This document shows, piece by piece, positions 44,391-53,642 of a DNA stretch of 64,000 bases. The notes under the pieces are model-generated. The model made no database searches and had not been told where the DNA came from. It saw nothing but the letters and a program-made list of their open reading frames with translations. The first letter of the stretch is position 1. Each line of letters begins with the position of its first letter. Position numbers and translations under genes: made by a program. The DNA is from Amaricoccus sp. (GTDB lineage Bacteria; Pseudomonadota; Alphaproteobacteria; Rhodobacterales; Rhodobacteraceae), in the NCBI RefSeq assembly GCF_017993425.1, contig NZ_JAGOMQ010000010.1, positions 45,293 to 109,292 of the forward strand. The letters are read 5' to 3'.

Positions 44391-45215
44391 ATGCTCGACG
44401 CCGCGCCGCAGGGCGAGACCCTGCTCGAGGTCAACAACATCGAGGTGATCTACAACCACGTGATCCTCGTGCTGAAGGGGGTGTCGCTGAGCGTGCCCAA
44501 GGGCGGCGTGACCGCGCTCCTCGGCGGCAACGGCGCGGGCAAGACGACGACGCTGAAGGCGATCTCGAACCTGCTCGCCTCGGAGCGCGGCGAGATCACC
44601 AAGGGGTCGATCCTCTACCGCGGCGAGGCGGTGGGCGAGCTGAACCCGGCCGAGCTGGTGCGGCGGGGGGTGATCCAGGTGATGGAGGGGCGGCACTGCT
44701 TCGAGCACCTGACGATCGAGGAGAACCTGATGACCGGGGCGTTCACGCGCCGGGACGGGTCCGCCGCGGTCGCGCGGGATCTGGAGATGGTCTACGCCTA
44801 TTTCCCGCGGCTGAAGGTGCGGCGGCGGAGCCAGGCGGGGTATACCTCGGGCGGCGAGCAGCAGATGTGCGCGATCGGGCGGGCGATCATGTCGCGGCCG
44901 GAGACGGTGCTGCTCGACGAGCCGTCGATGGGGCTGGCGCCGCAGCTCGTCGAGGAGATCTTCGGCATCGTGAAGACGCTGAACGAGAAGGAGGGGGTGA
45001 GCTTCCTCCTCGCCGAGCAGAACACCAACGTGGCGCTCCGGTTCGCGCATTACGGCTATATCCTCGAGTCGGGGCGGGTGGTGATGGACGGGCCGGCCGA
45101 GGCGCTGCGCGAGAACCCGGACGTGAAGGAGTTCTATCTCGGCATGTCGGACACCGGGCGGAAGTCGTTCCGCGAGGTGCGGAGCTACAGGAGGCGCAAG
45201 CGGTGGCTGGCGTGA
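44391..45215 (+). CDS. livF: Branched-chain amino acid-type ABC transporter ATP-binding protein LivF
   Basis: The 274-residue ATPase has Walker A LLGGNGAGKTTTLKAI, LivF-type IQVMEGRHCFEHLTIEENL, signature YTSGGEQQMCAIGRA and Walker B VLLDEPSMGLAPQLVEEIF. A strong GGGGGAGG precedes ATG 44391. It overlaps the following ligase gene by 13 nt. Confidence 0.95.
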   Translation: MLDAAPQGETLLEVNNIEVIYNHVILVLKGVSLSVPKGGVTALLGGNGAGKTTTLKAISNLLASERGEITKGSILYRGEAVGELNPAELVRRGVIQVMEGRHCFEHLTIEENLMTGAFTRRDGSAAVARDLEMVYAYFPRLKVRRRSQAGYTSGGEQQMCAIGRAIMSRPETVLLDEPSMGLAPQLVEEIFGIVKTLNEKEGVSFLLAEQNTNVALRFAHYGYILESGRVVMDGPAEALRENPDVKEFYLGMSDTGRKSFREVRSYRRRKRWLA

Positions 45216-46420
45216 GCGACGAGACCCGCAGCCCCGAGGCGCGGGCGGCCGCGCTGGCCGAGGCGCTGCCGCGGGCGGTGGCGGCGGCGATCGCGGGGGC
45301 GCCGGGGATGGCGGCGCATCTGGCCGGGGTCGAGGCGGCGGCGGTCGCGGACCGGACGGCGCTGGCGCGGCTGCCGGTGCTGCGCAAGGCCGAGCTGTCG
45401 GCGGCGCAGAAGGCGCGGCCCCCCTATGGCGGCTTTGCTTCCGGGGGCGCGGCGGAGTTCGACCATGCCTTCCAGAGCCCCGGGCCGATCTACGAGCCGG
45501 GCCGGCGCGGGGGCGACTGGTGGCGGATCGGCCGGTTCCTGCGGGCCTGCGGGATCGGCAAGGGCGATCTGGTGCAGAACTGCTTCTCGTATCACCTGAC
45601 GCCGGCGGGGATGATGTTCGAGAGCGGCGCGGCGGCGGTCGGGGCCGCGGTGATCCCGGCGGGGACCGGGCAGACGGAGTTGCAGGTCGAGGCGGCGGCG
45701 CAGCTCGGGGCCACGGCCTATGCGGGGACGCCGGATTTCCTCAAGGCGATCCTCGACAGGGCCGACGAGATGGGCGTGGCGCTCGGGCTCACGCGGGCCG
45801 CGGTGTCGGGGGGCGCGCTCTTTCCCGCGCTGCGGGCGGGCTATGCGGCGCGGGGGATCGCCTGCCTGCAATGCTATGCCACGGCGGATCTGGGGCTCAT
45901 CGCCTACGAGAGCGCCGGCGGCGAGGGGATGATCGTCGACGAGGGCGTGGTGGTGGAGATCGTGCGGCCGGGGACGGGCGATCCGGTCGCGGAGGGCGAG
46001 GTCGGCGAGGTGGTGGTGACGACGCTGAACCCGGACTATCCGCTGATCCGCTTCGCCACGGGGGACCTGTCGGCCGTGGCGGCGGGGCCGAGCCCCTGCG
46101 GGCGGACCAACATGCGGATCCGCGGCTGGATGGGCCGGGCCGACCAGACGACGAAGATCAAGGGCATGTTCGTCCGCCCCGAGCAGGTGGCGGCGCTGGT
46201 CGCGCGGCACCCGGAGATCCGCCGCGCCCGGGTGGTGGCGGAGCGCGCGGGCGACGCGGACCGGATGCGGGTGCTGGTCGAGGCCGAGGCCGCCGACGCG
46301 GGCCGCATCGGCGAGAGCGTGCAGGCGGTGCTGAAGCTTCGCGGCGAGGTCGAGGTGGTGGCCCCGGGCTCGCTCCCGAACGACGGCAAGGTGATCGAGG
46401 ACCGGCGCAGCTACGACTGA
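45203..46420 (+). CDS. Phenylacetate-CoA ligase-like AMP-binding enzyme
   Basis: The 405-residue protein resembles PaaK-type ligases: VLRKAELSAAQKARPPYGG, QSPGPIYEPGRRGGDWWRIG, GTGQTELQVEAAAQLGATAY, GEVGEVVVTTLNPDYPLIRF and a C-terminal GRADQTTKIKGMFVRPEQVA. It activates an aromatic or other acid to a CoA thioester. With the upstream ligase and transporter it forms an uptake-and-activation operon. GTG 45203 is preferred over GTG 45212 because AGGAGGC sits 8 nt before it. Confidence 0.88.
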   Translation: MAGVSDETRSPEARAAALAEALPRAVAAAIAGAPGMAAHLAGVEAAAVADRTALARLPVLRKAELSAAQKARPPYGGFASGGAAEFDHAFQSPGPIYEPGRRGGDWWRIGRFLRACGIGKGDLVQNCFSYHLTPAGMMFESGAAAVGAAVIPAGTGQTELQVEAAAQLGATAYAGTPDFLKAILDRADEMGVALGLTRAAVSGGALFPALRAGYAARGIACLQCYATADLGLIAYESAGGEGMIVDEGVVVEIVRPGTGDPVAEGEVGEVVVTTLNPDYPLIRFATGDLSAVAAGPSPCGRTNMRIRGWMGRADQTTKIKGMFVRPEQVAALVARHPEIRRARVVAERAGDADRMRVLVEAEAADAGRIGESVQAVLKLRGEVEVVAPGSLPNDGKVIEDRRSYD

Positions 46421-46558
46421 GCGAGCGGGCGGCGCCGGCGTCCCGCCCGGGCCGCCGTGAGGACGTTGGCGGGCCTCCACGTTTCCGGCGGCCCGGCAAA
46501 CTTCCGGGGCGTGCCCACGTGTGAACACAGGCTAAGCCATTGATATGTCGTGAGCGAT

Positions 46559-46594
46559 TGCACGTTTATGCACGATCCTGCCGGAATCTGCACG
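46559..46594 (+). repeat. Three TGCACG hexamers phased by 10 and 20 bp
   Basis: TGCACG occurs at 46559, 46569 and 46589, exactly 10 and 20 nt apart, i.e. on one face of the helix. The middle copy is within TTATGCACG, one mismatch from a DnaA box (TTATNCACA). Phasing suggests a protein-binding array. Confidence 0.4.
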
Positions 46595-46627
46595 AATCCC
46601 GCCCCTGCCCTCCGCGAGCGCCCGGTG

Positions 46628-46750
46628 TCAGTGCCTGCCGTTGATCTCGTTGATCGCGGCCGCGGCCAGGAAGGCCGGGCGGGTCAGGCCGCGGCGGGAC
46701 GCGGCTTCGTCGATGGCGTCGAGGGCGCCCTTGTCCAGGCTGATTTCGCC
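46628..46750 (-). pseudogene. Remnant of a HicB-type antitoxin (C-terminal part)
   Basis: On the minus strand 40 codons read [20 protein letters not shown] then GLTRPAFLAAAAINEINGRH and a stop, which closely resembles the C-terminal DNA-binding domain of HicB antitoxins. Upstream in this frame the sequence turns Arg/Pro-rich with no HicB N-terminal domain, and no HicA toxin is adjacent. It is best read as a decayed TA locus. Confidence 0.5.
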
Positions 46751-47016
46751 CGCCCCACGCGCCGGGCGCTCCGGATCAGGGGAACGGCGATCGGGAACGC
46801 GCCGGCGCGGATGGACACGGCGAGGAGGCCGATGGTGACCACCGGGACGGGGAGCGCGGGCATGGGTTTCGGGAGCCTCGGGCAGGGCGGGGCGTGCCGC
46901 CCGTTCTTGCGCGGCGCGCGCGCGGCCGCAAGGGGCGGCCGGGGCCTGCGGGCGGAGGCGCTGATTGCATTCGCGGGGGGGCGGGAATATCTAGGGCCGA
47001 GCAGGCGGAAGGCGGC

Positions 47017-47937
47017 ATGAACTGGATCTCGAACTACGTCCGGCCGAAGATCAACTCGCTGTTCAGCCGGCGCGAGATGCCGGAGAACCTGTGGGTCAAG
47101 TGCGACCAGTGCGGCACGATGCTCTTCCATCGCGAGCTCGACGCCTCGCTGCAGGTCTGCACCAATTGCGGCCACCACATGCCGATCAGCCCGCGCGAGC
47201 GGTTCGCGGCGCTGTTCGACGGCGGGGTGTTCGTCGAGGTGCCCGTGCCGAAGCCGCTGACCGACCCGCTCGGCTTCCGCGACCAGAAGAAATACGTCGA
47301 CCGGCTGCGCGAGGCGAGGAAGTCGACCGGCGAGGAGGAGGCGATGCTGGTGGCCGAGGGCGAGATCGCCCGGCTGAAGGTGGTCGCCGCCGCGCAGGAT
47401 TTCTCGTTCATGGCCGGCTCGATGGGGATGCATGTCGGCAACGCCATCGTCGCCGCCGCCGAGCGGGCGCTGAAGCTGAAGGCGCCGCTGGTGGTCTTCG
47501 CCGCCGCCGGGGGCGCGCGGATGCAGGAGGGCATCCTCAGCCTGATGCAGATGCCGCGCTCCACGGTCGCCGTGCAGATGCTGAAGGATGCCGGCCTCCC
47601 TTACGTGGTGGTGCTGACGCATCCGACGACGGGGGGCGTGACGGCGTCCTACGCGATGCTCGGGGACGTGCAGATCGCCGAGCCGAACGCGCTCATCTGC
47701 TTCGCGGGGCCGCGGGTGATCGAGCAGACCATCCGCGAGACGCTGCCGGAGGGCTTCCAGCGGGCGGAGTACCTGCTCGACCACGGGATGCTCGACCGGG
47801 TGACGCCGCGCAAGGCGATGCGGGCCGAGCTCGCGACCATGCTGCGGATGCTGACGAACCAGCCGCCGCCGGTCTGGGGCGAGCTGGCCGCGCCGACGGA
47901 GGGCGAGGCGGCCGTGGAGCCGACGGCGGCGCCGTGA
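47017..47937 (+). CDS. accD: Acetyl-CoA carboxylase carboxyltransferase subunit beta
   Basis: AccD with AccA transfers CO2 from biotin to acetyl-CoA, making malonyl-CoA for fatty-acid synthesis. The 306-residue protein has the N-terminal zinc ribbon (CDQCG and CTNCG, residues ~29-51), the [11 protein letters not shown] segment, and the crotonase-fold core ([53 protein letters not shown]). It is followed by folC after 30 nt, a common alphaproteobacterial pair. Confidence 0.97.
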   Translation: MNWISNYVRPKINSLFSRREMPENLWVKCDQCGTMLFHRELDASLQVCTNCGHHMPISPRERFAALFDGGVFVEVPVPKPLTDPLGFRDQKKYVDRLREARKSTGEEEAMLVAEGEIARLKVVAAAQDFSFMAGSMGMHVGNAIVAAAERALKLKAPLVVFAAAGGARMQEGILSLMQMPRSTVAVQMLKDAGLPYVVVLTHPTTGGVTASYAMLGDVQIAEPNALICFAGPRVIEQTIRETLPEGFQRAEYLLDHGMLDRVTPRKAMRAELATMLRMLTNQPPPVWGELAAPTEGEAAVEPTAAP

Positions 47938-47967
47938 GCCCCGTCCTGAGCCCGTCATGAGCCTGTC

Positions 47968-49251
47968 GTGACCGCCGCGGACGCGGGCTCGGACGCCGCG
48001 CTCGCCCGGGTGATGGGGCTCCATCCCAAGGTCATCGACCTGTCGCTCGGCCGGATCGAGCGCTTGCTCGCGGCGCTGGGGCATCCCGAGCGGCGGCTGC
48101 CGCCGGTGATCCACGTCGCGGGGACGAACGGCAAGGGCTCGACGATCGCGATGATCCGCGCCGGGCTCGAGGCGGCGGGGGGGCGGGCGCATGTCTACAC
48201 CTCGCCGCATCTGGCGCGCTTCCACGAGCGGATCCGGGTGGCGGGCGAGCTGATCGCCGAGGATCGGCTGGTGGCGCTGATCGAGCGCTGCGAGGCGGCG
48301 AACGGCGGGGCGCCGATCACCTTCTTCGAGATCACCACCGCGGCGGCGCTGCTCGCCTTCGCCGAGACGCCGGCGGAGTGGTGCCTGCTGGAGGTGGGGC
48401 TCGGCGGGCGGCTCGACGCCACCAACGTGGTGGAGCGGCCGCTGCTGACCGCGATCACCCCGGTCTCGATCGACCACCAGCAGTATCTCGGCGAGACGCT
48501 GGCCGAGATCGCCGGCGAGAAGGCCGGGATCCTGAAGCCGGGCGTGCCTTGCGTGGTCGGGCCGCAGCCGGCGGTGGTGTGGGACGTGGTGGTGGCGCGG
48601 GCCGAGGCTGTGGGGGCGCCGCTGATCGCCGAGGGGCAGGACTGGCAGGTCTGGGAGGAGCACGGGCGGCTCGTCTACCAGGACGGGCGGGGGCTGCTCG
48701 ACCTGCCGCGGCCGGCGCTGATCGGGGCGCATCAGGTGGCGAACGCCGGATCGGCGCTGGCGGCGCTGCGGGCGCTCGGGATGGACGAGGCGGCCTGCGA
48801 GGCGGCGGTGACCCGGGCGGAGTGGCCGGCGCGGCTGCAGCGGCTGCGGCGCGGGCCGCTGGTCGAGGCGGCGGGGCCGCGGGCCGAGGTCTGGCTCGAC
48901 GGCGGCCACAACGCCGCCGCCGGGCTGGCGCTGGCCGAGGCCGTGGGGCGGCTGCCGGCGCGGCCGCTGCACATGGTGGTGGGGATGCTGCGGACGAAGG
49001 ACGCGGCGGGGTTCCTGCGGCCCTTCGCCGGGATGGCCGCCAGCCTGCAGGGCGTCGACATCCCCGGCGAGGCGGCGACGCTGACCGCCGCGGAGACGGT
49101 GGCGGCGGCGCGGTCGGTGGGCATCGCCGCCGAGGCGGCGGCGGACGTCGTCGAGGCGGCGGCGCGGGTGGCCGCGCGGGCGCCCGAGGCGCGGGTGCTG
49201 GTCTGCGGGTCGCTCTATCTGGCGGGGCGGGTGCTGCGCGAGAACGGCTGA
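47968..49251 (+). CDS. folC: Bifunctional folylpolyglutamate/dihydrofolate synthase
   Basis: FolC adds glutamates to folates and makes dihydrofolate from dihydropteroate. The 427-residue Mur-ligase family protein has the P-loop HVAGTNGKGSTIAMI, YTSPHLARFHERIRV, LEVGLGGRLDATNVV and a C-terminal WLDGGHNAAAGLALAEAV. GTG 47968 gives the expected N-terminus (LGRIERLLAALGHPERRLPP). Confidence 0.95.
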   Translation: MTAADAGSDAALARVMGLHPKVIDLSLGRIERLLAALGHPERRLPPVIHVAGTNGKGSTIAMIRAGLEAAGGRAHVYTSPHLARFHERIRVAGELIAEDRLVALIERCEAANGGAPITFFEITTAAALLAFAETPAEWCLLEVGLGGRLDATNVVERPLLTAITPVSIDHQQYLGETLAEIAGEKAGILKPGVPCVVGPQPAVVWDVVVARAEAVGAPLIAEGQDWQVWEEHGRLVYQDGRGLLDLPRPALIGAHQVANAGSALAALRALGMDEAACEAAVTRAEWPARLQRLRRGPLVEAAGPRAEVWLDGGHNAAAGLALAEAVGRLPARPLHMVVGMLRTKDAAGFLRPFAGMAASLQGVDIPGEAATLTAAETVAAARSVGIAAEAAADVVEAAARVAARAPEARVLVCGSLYLAGRVLRENG

Positions 49252-49293
49252 TCCCGGGTTCGGCGGGTCGCCTCGGCGCCGCAGCCTGAAGCC

Positions 49294-50412
49294 TCAGAGC
49301 AGCCGGGCCAGGGCCGCCGGCAGGCGGGGGGCGTTCAGCGACATCACCCGGTAGAGCTGGCCGTAGATCGCCACCGTCGCGAAGAAGAACACCGCGCTGA
49401 GGAGCGCGCTGTCGTAGGCGATCGCCGCGAGGACCGCCGTGATCGCCGGCAGCGCCCAGGTCACCACCGCCGTCGCCGGGTTGCGCAGGTGCTCGCGCTC
49501 GCGGTCCGGCACGATCCGCCGCCCGTAGTGGCGATGCGCCAGCATGTGGAAATGCACCTTGTCGGGGCGCCCGACGCTGTGTCCCTCGCGCCGCGACTTC
49601 CGCCGCATCGAGGCCAGCGTCTCGATGACCGGATAGCCGCAGATCAGCAGCGCCGTCCACGCCGAGACCTCGGCGTTGCGCGCCGGCAGCAGCACCCCGA
49701 GGCAGGCGAGCAGGTATCCGGCGAAATAGGCGCCGCCGTCGCCGAGGAAGATCCGCCCGAACGGGAAGTTCAGCACGAAGAACCCGAGCACCAGCCCGGC
49801 GAAGATCAGCGCCAGCCCGAGCACCAGCCCGTCGCCGACCTGATGCGCCACCCAGGCGAAGGCCCCGAGCATGATCAGCAGCGCCCCGGCGGCGAGCCCG
49901 TTGAACCCGTCGATGATGTTGATCGCATTGGCGACCCCGCCCATCGCGAAGGCGGTGAAGAGGAGCCCCCCGAGCGTGAAGGACAGGAGCCAGTCCACCC
50001 CCGGCAGGTCGACGTCGTTCATCACGTAGCCGGTCAGCGCCGAGAACAGCAGCCCCGCCAGCATCGTCGCCATCAGCCGCGCCCGCACGCCCACCTTGCG
50101 CGTCAGGTCCTCGCCGAGCCCGGCCGCGAAGGCGGGGACGCCGGCGATGCCGATCGCCGCCCAGATCCCCTGCAAGTCCGCGGGGACCAGCGGCCAGACC
50201 AGCCCGTAGGCGAGCGCGATCGCCACGCCGCCGATCCGCGGCGTCGGCGCGGTGTGGAACTTCTGCACGCCCTCGGTGCTGTCGTGCGACAGGTGGCCAT
50301 GCCAGCTTTGGGTGAGGATCAGCAGGACGCAGGCCGCCAGGCAGAGGCCGAAACCGGCCGCCGCCGCCGCCAGGACGCCCCAATCCGCCGTGACCTGCCC
50401 CAACCCGTCCAT
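49294..50412 (-). CDS. MraY/WecA-like undecaprenyl-phosphate sugar-1-phosphate transferase
   Basis: The integral membrane protein (372 residues from ATG 50412) has about ten helices and the polyprenyl-P transferase motifs: AGLGEDLTRKVGVRARL, the metal-binding NIIDGFNGLAAGALL, GRIFLGDGGAYFAGYL and the His motif KVHFHMLAHRHYGRR. It should load a HexNAc or similar 1-phosphate onto undecaprenyl phosphate for an envelope polysaccharide. The start is uncertain (in-frame ATGs at 50457 and 50529 exist, the latter inside intergenic repeat copy B). Confidence 0.88.
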   Translation of the reverse strand: MDGLGQVTADWGVLAAAAAGFGLCLAACVLLILTQSWHGHLSHDSTEGVQKFHTAPTPRIGGVAIALAYGLVWPLVPADLQGIWAAIGIAGVPAFAAGLGEDLTRKVGVRARLMATMLAGLLFSALTGYVMNDVDLPGVDWLLSFTLGGLLFTAFAMGGVANAINIIDGFNGLAAGALLIMLGAFAWVAHQVGDGLVLGLALIFAGLVLGFFVLNFPFGRIFLGDGGAYFAGYLLACLGVLLPARNAEVSAWTALLICGYPVIETLASMRRKSRREGHSVGRPDKVHFHMLAHRHYGRRIVPDREREHLRNPATAVVTWALPAITAVLAAIAYDSALLSAVFFFATVAIYGQLYRVMSLNAPRLPAALARLL

Positions 50413-50515
50413 GCCAAGACGCCGCTTCCCCCGCTCGACCGGGGTGAGCCGCCTCATACCGCATTGCGGCATGAAAGGCGAGCGGCGATTCGCATCTCGC
50501 GCCATCGGCCGCCGG

Positions 50516-50616
50516 GGTGACATGCGCATGTCGCCCGGCTCGACGCGGAGCGGTAGCGGCGGGGACGGCGGAACCTCGAAGTGAGTCGCACGGCGCCGCG
50601 AAATGCGGCGCTGATA
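50516..50616 (+). repeat. ~100-bp intergenic repeat, copy B
   Basis: Copy of the element at 24755-24853: GGTGACATGCGCATGTC with the 14-bp palindrome at 50519-50532, CTCGACGCGGAGCGG, and the terminal AGTGAGTCGCACGGCGCCGCG then AAATGCGGCGCTGAT. It lies between the galE 3' end and the upstream region of the WecA-like gene. Confidence 0.75.
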
Positions 50617-50744
50617 ACGATGCGCGGGTCCAGTCGATCGCTCCGATCAAACGGAACAGTTCAAGCGAGGCCGATAATATACGCTCGCCAGCCGACTGCC
50701 TCGGCCCGAGACTGCCGCGCCGGACCCCACATTTCCCGTCGGGC

Positions 50745-51776
50745 TCAGTCCGGGTTGCGCTCCGGCCCGGCATAGCCCGCCGGATTGCGCGCCGCCCAGC
50801 CCCAGGCCGAGGCGCACATCTCGGCGACCCCGAGCTCCGCCCGCCAGCCCAGCACCCGCGCCGCCCGGGCAGGATCGGCCCAGCTCGCCGCGATGTCCCC
50901 GGCCCGGCGCGGCCCGACCGTCACCGGGATCGCCTGCCCGCTCGCCGCGCGGAACGCCGCGACCAGCTCCAGGACCGAGGCGCCCCGCCCGGTCCCGAGG
51001 TTGAAGGCCTCGCACCCGGCGCCCCGCCCGGTCCACTCCGCCGCCGCGACATGCGCCCGCGCGAGGTCGACCACGTGGATGAAGTCCCGCACCCCGGTCC
51101 CGTCCGGCGTGTCGTAGTCGTCGCCATGCACGATCAGCCGCTCCCGCCGCCCGGTGGCGACCTGGGTGACGTAGGGCATCAGATTGTTCGGGATCCCCTC
51201 CGGGTCCTCGCCGATCCGCCCGCTGGCATGGGCGCCGACCGGGTTGAAGTAGCGCAGGAGCGCGATCGACCACGCCGGATCGGCGACGGCGAGATCCTCG
51301 AGGATCCCCTCGATCTGCAGCTTGGTGCGGCCGTAGGGGTTGGTCGTCCGCCGTGGATGCGCCTCGTCGATCGGCAGGTAGTCGGGATCGCCGTAGACCG
51401 TCGCCGAGGAAGAGAACACGAACCTGCGGCACCCCTCCGCCTGCAACGCCTGGAGGAGCGCCACCGTCCCGCCGACGTTCACGTCGAAATAGGCGAGCGG
51501 CTTCCCGACCGACTCGCCGACCGCCTTCAGCCCGGCGAAATGCGCCACCGCCTCGGGCGCGAAGTCCCGCGCCACCCGCGCCATCGCCTCTCCGTCGCGG
51601 ATGTCCGCCCGCGTGAAGCCGAAGTCCCGGTTCGCGAGCTGCCGCACCCGCGCCAGCGCCTCCGGGCTCGAGTTGGCGAAGGTGTCGACGACATGCGCCT
51701 CGTGCCCCGCGGCCAGAAGCTCGACGAGGGTGTGACTGCCGATATAGCCGGCGCCGCCGGTGACCAGGATACGCAT
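50745..51776 (-). CDS. galE: UDP-glucose 4-epimerase
   Basis: GalE interconverts UDP-glucose and UDP-galactose for polysaccharide synthesis. The 343-residue extended SDR has TGGAGYIGSHTLVELL at the N-terminus, FAGLKAVGESVGKPL, a catalytic FSSSATVYGD...NPYGRTKLQIE (Ser and Tyr-x3-Lys) and the substrate-binding NLMPYVTQVATGRR and NLGTGRGASVLELV. It is 10 nt upstream of nothing else on its strand at the 3' side, where repeat copy B begins after a 128-nt gap; a hydrolase gene precedes it by 10 nt. Confidence 0.95.
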   Translation of the reverse strand: MRILVTGGAGYIGSHTLVELLAAGHEAHVVDTFANSSPEALARVRQLANRDFGFTRADIRDGEAMARVARDFAPEAVAHFAGLKAVGESVGKPLAYFDVNVGGTVALLQALQAEGCRRFVFSSSATVYGDPDYLPIDEAHPRRTTNPYGRTKLQIEGILEDLAVADPAWSIALLRYFNPVGAHASGRIGEDPEGIPNNLMPYVTQVATGRRERLIVHGDDYDTPDGTGVRDFIHVVDLARAHVAAAEWTGRGAGCEAFNLGTGRGASVLELVAAFRAASGQAIPVTVGPRRAGDIAASWADPARAARVLGWRAELGVAEMCASAWGWAARNPAGYAGPERNPD

Positions 51777-51786
51777 GACGGAAACC

Positions 51787-52566
51787 TCAGGACGCGAAAC
51801 CGAAGGCGGTCAGCCAGGGCCGCGGCGCCCGCTCGCCGATCTGCCGCTCCCCCAGCCAGCTGTTGATGCGCCAGGCGAGGCTCTTCCACGCCGGATCGAC
51901 CGGCAGCCCGTGCGCCAGCCCGGGCAGAAGGTCCGTCTCGGCGCCATAGGCCATCGCGATCGACCACAGATCCGTCACCGGCACGAAGGCGTCGCGGTCG
52001 CCCTGCACGGCGAGCATCGGCGTCGCCCGCGCCAGCGGCCAGGCCGGCAGGTCCCAGGCCAGCCCGTCGGCGAAGGCCCCCGGGCTCTCCGGCGCCCATG
52101 TCAGCCCCAGCCCGGCGATCCAGTCGTCCGAGGTCTCCTCGGTGAAGAGCGCCCGCCGCACCAGGTCCGTCCCCAGCCGGTTCCCCGCGCCCGCCTGCGC
52201 GATCATCAGCGCCGCCAGCACGTGGGGCGAGACGGCGGAGAGGTTCCATAGGGTCGGGGCGAGGCCCATCGGCCCGGGCGAGGACACCAGCACCGCGCCG
52301 GCCAGCCGCCCTTCGGCCGCGAGATGCTGCGCGACGAGCCCGCCGAGGGAATGCCCGATCGCCACCGGCCGCCCGAGCTCCTCGGCCGCCTCCCGTCCCG
52401 CCCGCACGTAGTCCCGGAGCCGCGCCCGGACGTTCAGCCGCCCCGGCATCACCGGCGCCGCGACGCGGTGTCCGCGCCGGGCGAACCAGGGGGCGACGAA
52501 GCGGGTCCAGACCTCGGGCCCGGCGAAGGCCCCGTGCAGGAACAGAAGCGGCGGTCGCTCGGCCAT
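51787..52566 (-). CDS. Alpha/beta-hydrolase fold protein
   Basis: The 259-residue protein starts MAERPPLLFLHGAFAGPEVW (oxyanion HG) and has the nucleophile elbow AIGHSLGGLVAQHLA, an acidic VQGDRDAFVP position and the terminal His in GLAHGLPVDPAWKS. Substrate is unknown. It is 10 nt upstream of galE and likely co-transcribed. ATG 52566 is used; an upstream in-frame extension overlaps the divergent methyltransferase leader. Confidence 0.88.
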   Translation of the reverse strand: MAERPPLLFLHGAFAGPEVWTRFVAPWFARRGHRVAAPVMPGRLNVRARLRDYVRAGREAAEELGRPVAIGHSLGGLVAQHLAAEGRLAGAVLVSSPGPMGLAPTLWNLSAVSPHVLAALMIAQAGAGNRLGTDLVRRALFTEETSDDWIAGLGLTWAPESPGAFADGLAWDLPAWPLARATPMLAVQGDRDAFVPVTDLWSIAMAYGAETDLLPGLAHGLPVDPAWKSLAWRINSWLGERQIGERAPRPWLTAFGFAS

Positions 52567-52738
52567 GTCTCGTCGTCTAACCCCCGGCGCTCCGCCTGTC
52601 GAGCGGCGCCCCCGCATAGCGGCTATGCGCGAACGAAGCGCTAACGCGGGGCCGGGGTCAACCTTGTCCGCGGCGGCCCGCGGGACTACCCTCGCCACCG
52701 GCGGCGTAGCGCGCCTCCAGAACCGGGAGCACCCGCGA

Positions 52739-53422
52739 ATGTCGCAAGCGCAGGACTGGGCCAGGGTCGACAGCTACATCGCGGACGCGCTCCTCGGCCC
52801 CGACCCGACGCTCGACGCGGTCCTCGCCGCCAACGCCGGCGCGAACCTCCCCGCGATCGACGTCAGCCGGGCGCAGGGCCGGCTCCTGCAGATCCTCGCC
52901 CGCATGGTCGGCGCCCGGCGCATCCTCGAGATCGGCACGCTCGGCGGGTTCTCGACCATCTGCCTCGCCCGCGCCCTGCCCGCCGACGGCCGGCTGGTGA
53001 CGCTCGAGGCCGATCCCCGCCACGCCGAGGTGGCGCTCGCCAACATCGCCGCCGCCGGCCTCGGCCACCGCGTCGAGCTCCGCCTCGGCAAGGCGCTCGA
53101 CACCCTCCCTGCGCTCGCCGGCGGCCCGGCCTTCGACCTCGTGTTCATCGACGCCGACAAGCCCAACAACGCCGCCTATCTCGACTGGGCGCTGCGCCTC
53201 GCCCGGCCGGGCTCGGTGATCCTCGTCGACAACGTCGTCCGCTCCGGCCGCCTCGCCGACCGCGGCTCCGACGAGGCCGGCGCCGTCGGATCCCGGCGAT
53301 TGCTCGACCGCGTCGCCGCCGAGCCCCGCCTCGAGGCCACGGTGATGCAGACCGTCGGCGAGAAGGGCTGGGACGGCATCCTCGTCGCCGTCGTCATCGA
53401 CCCGCCCCGCGCCGCCGCCTGA
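52739..53422 (+). CDS. Class I O-methyltransferase (CaffeoylCoA/COMT-like)
   Basis: The 227-residue SAM-dependent enzyme has the family's motif I ILEIGTLGGFSTICLARALP, VTLEADPRHAEVA, the metal/substrate motif DLVFIDADKPNNAAYLDWAL and VILVDNVVRSGRLAD. Family members methylate catechols and related hydroxyls in a divalent-metal-dependent way. It is divergent from the hydrolase-galE pair. ATG 52739 fits the family N-terminus. Confidence 0.92.
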   Translation: MSQAQDWARVDSYIADALLGPDPTLDAVLAANAGANLPAIDVSRAQGRLLQILARMVGARRILEIGTLGGFSTICLARALPADGRLVTLEADPRHAEVALANIAAAGLGHRVELRLGKALDTLPALAGGPAFDLVFIDADKPNNAAYLDWALRLARPGSVILVDNVVRSGRLADRGSDEAGAVGSRRLLDRVAAEPRLEATVMQTVGEKGWDGILVAVVIDPPRAAA

Positions 53423-53642
53423 GCGGGCCGGGCGAGGGGCAGACGCGCCCGACGCCACCGTCCGGTCCCCCGCGCTCCTTCGCGCCCCAAAGTGCGCCGG
53501 GCAGACCCGCTCCTGGGCGCTCCGGGCCCGCCCTACGCGCGCCCCCGGCAGAAACGCGGATCCGAACTGACGTTTTTCCCGCTGCGCATCGAACTTGCCC
53601 GCGCTAGGGTCCCGCCCGAACGAGGCCCCGGGGGAGGACGTC

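Larger units (their letters stand above)
46421..47016. other. Intergenic region between the liv operon and accD
   Basis: About 600 nt without an intact gene. It contains three phased TGCACG hexamers (46559-46594), a HicB-like remnant on the minus strand (46628-46750), and GC-rich sequence leading to accD. The promoter for accD-folC should lie in the last 200 nt, but no convincing element is visible. Confidence 0.55.

Noticed and set aside
44195..45202. Extended frame upstream of the phenylacetate-CoA ligase-like gene
   Set aside because: It is the shadow of livF in another register; the real start is GTG 45203 with AGGAGGC upstream.
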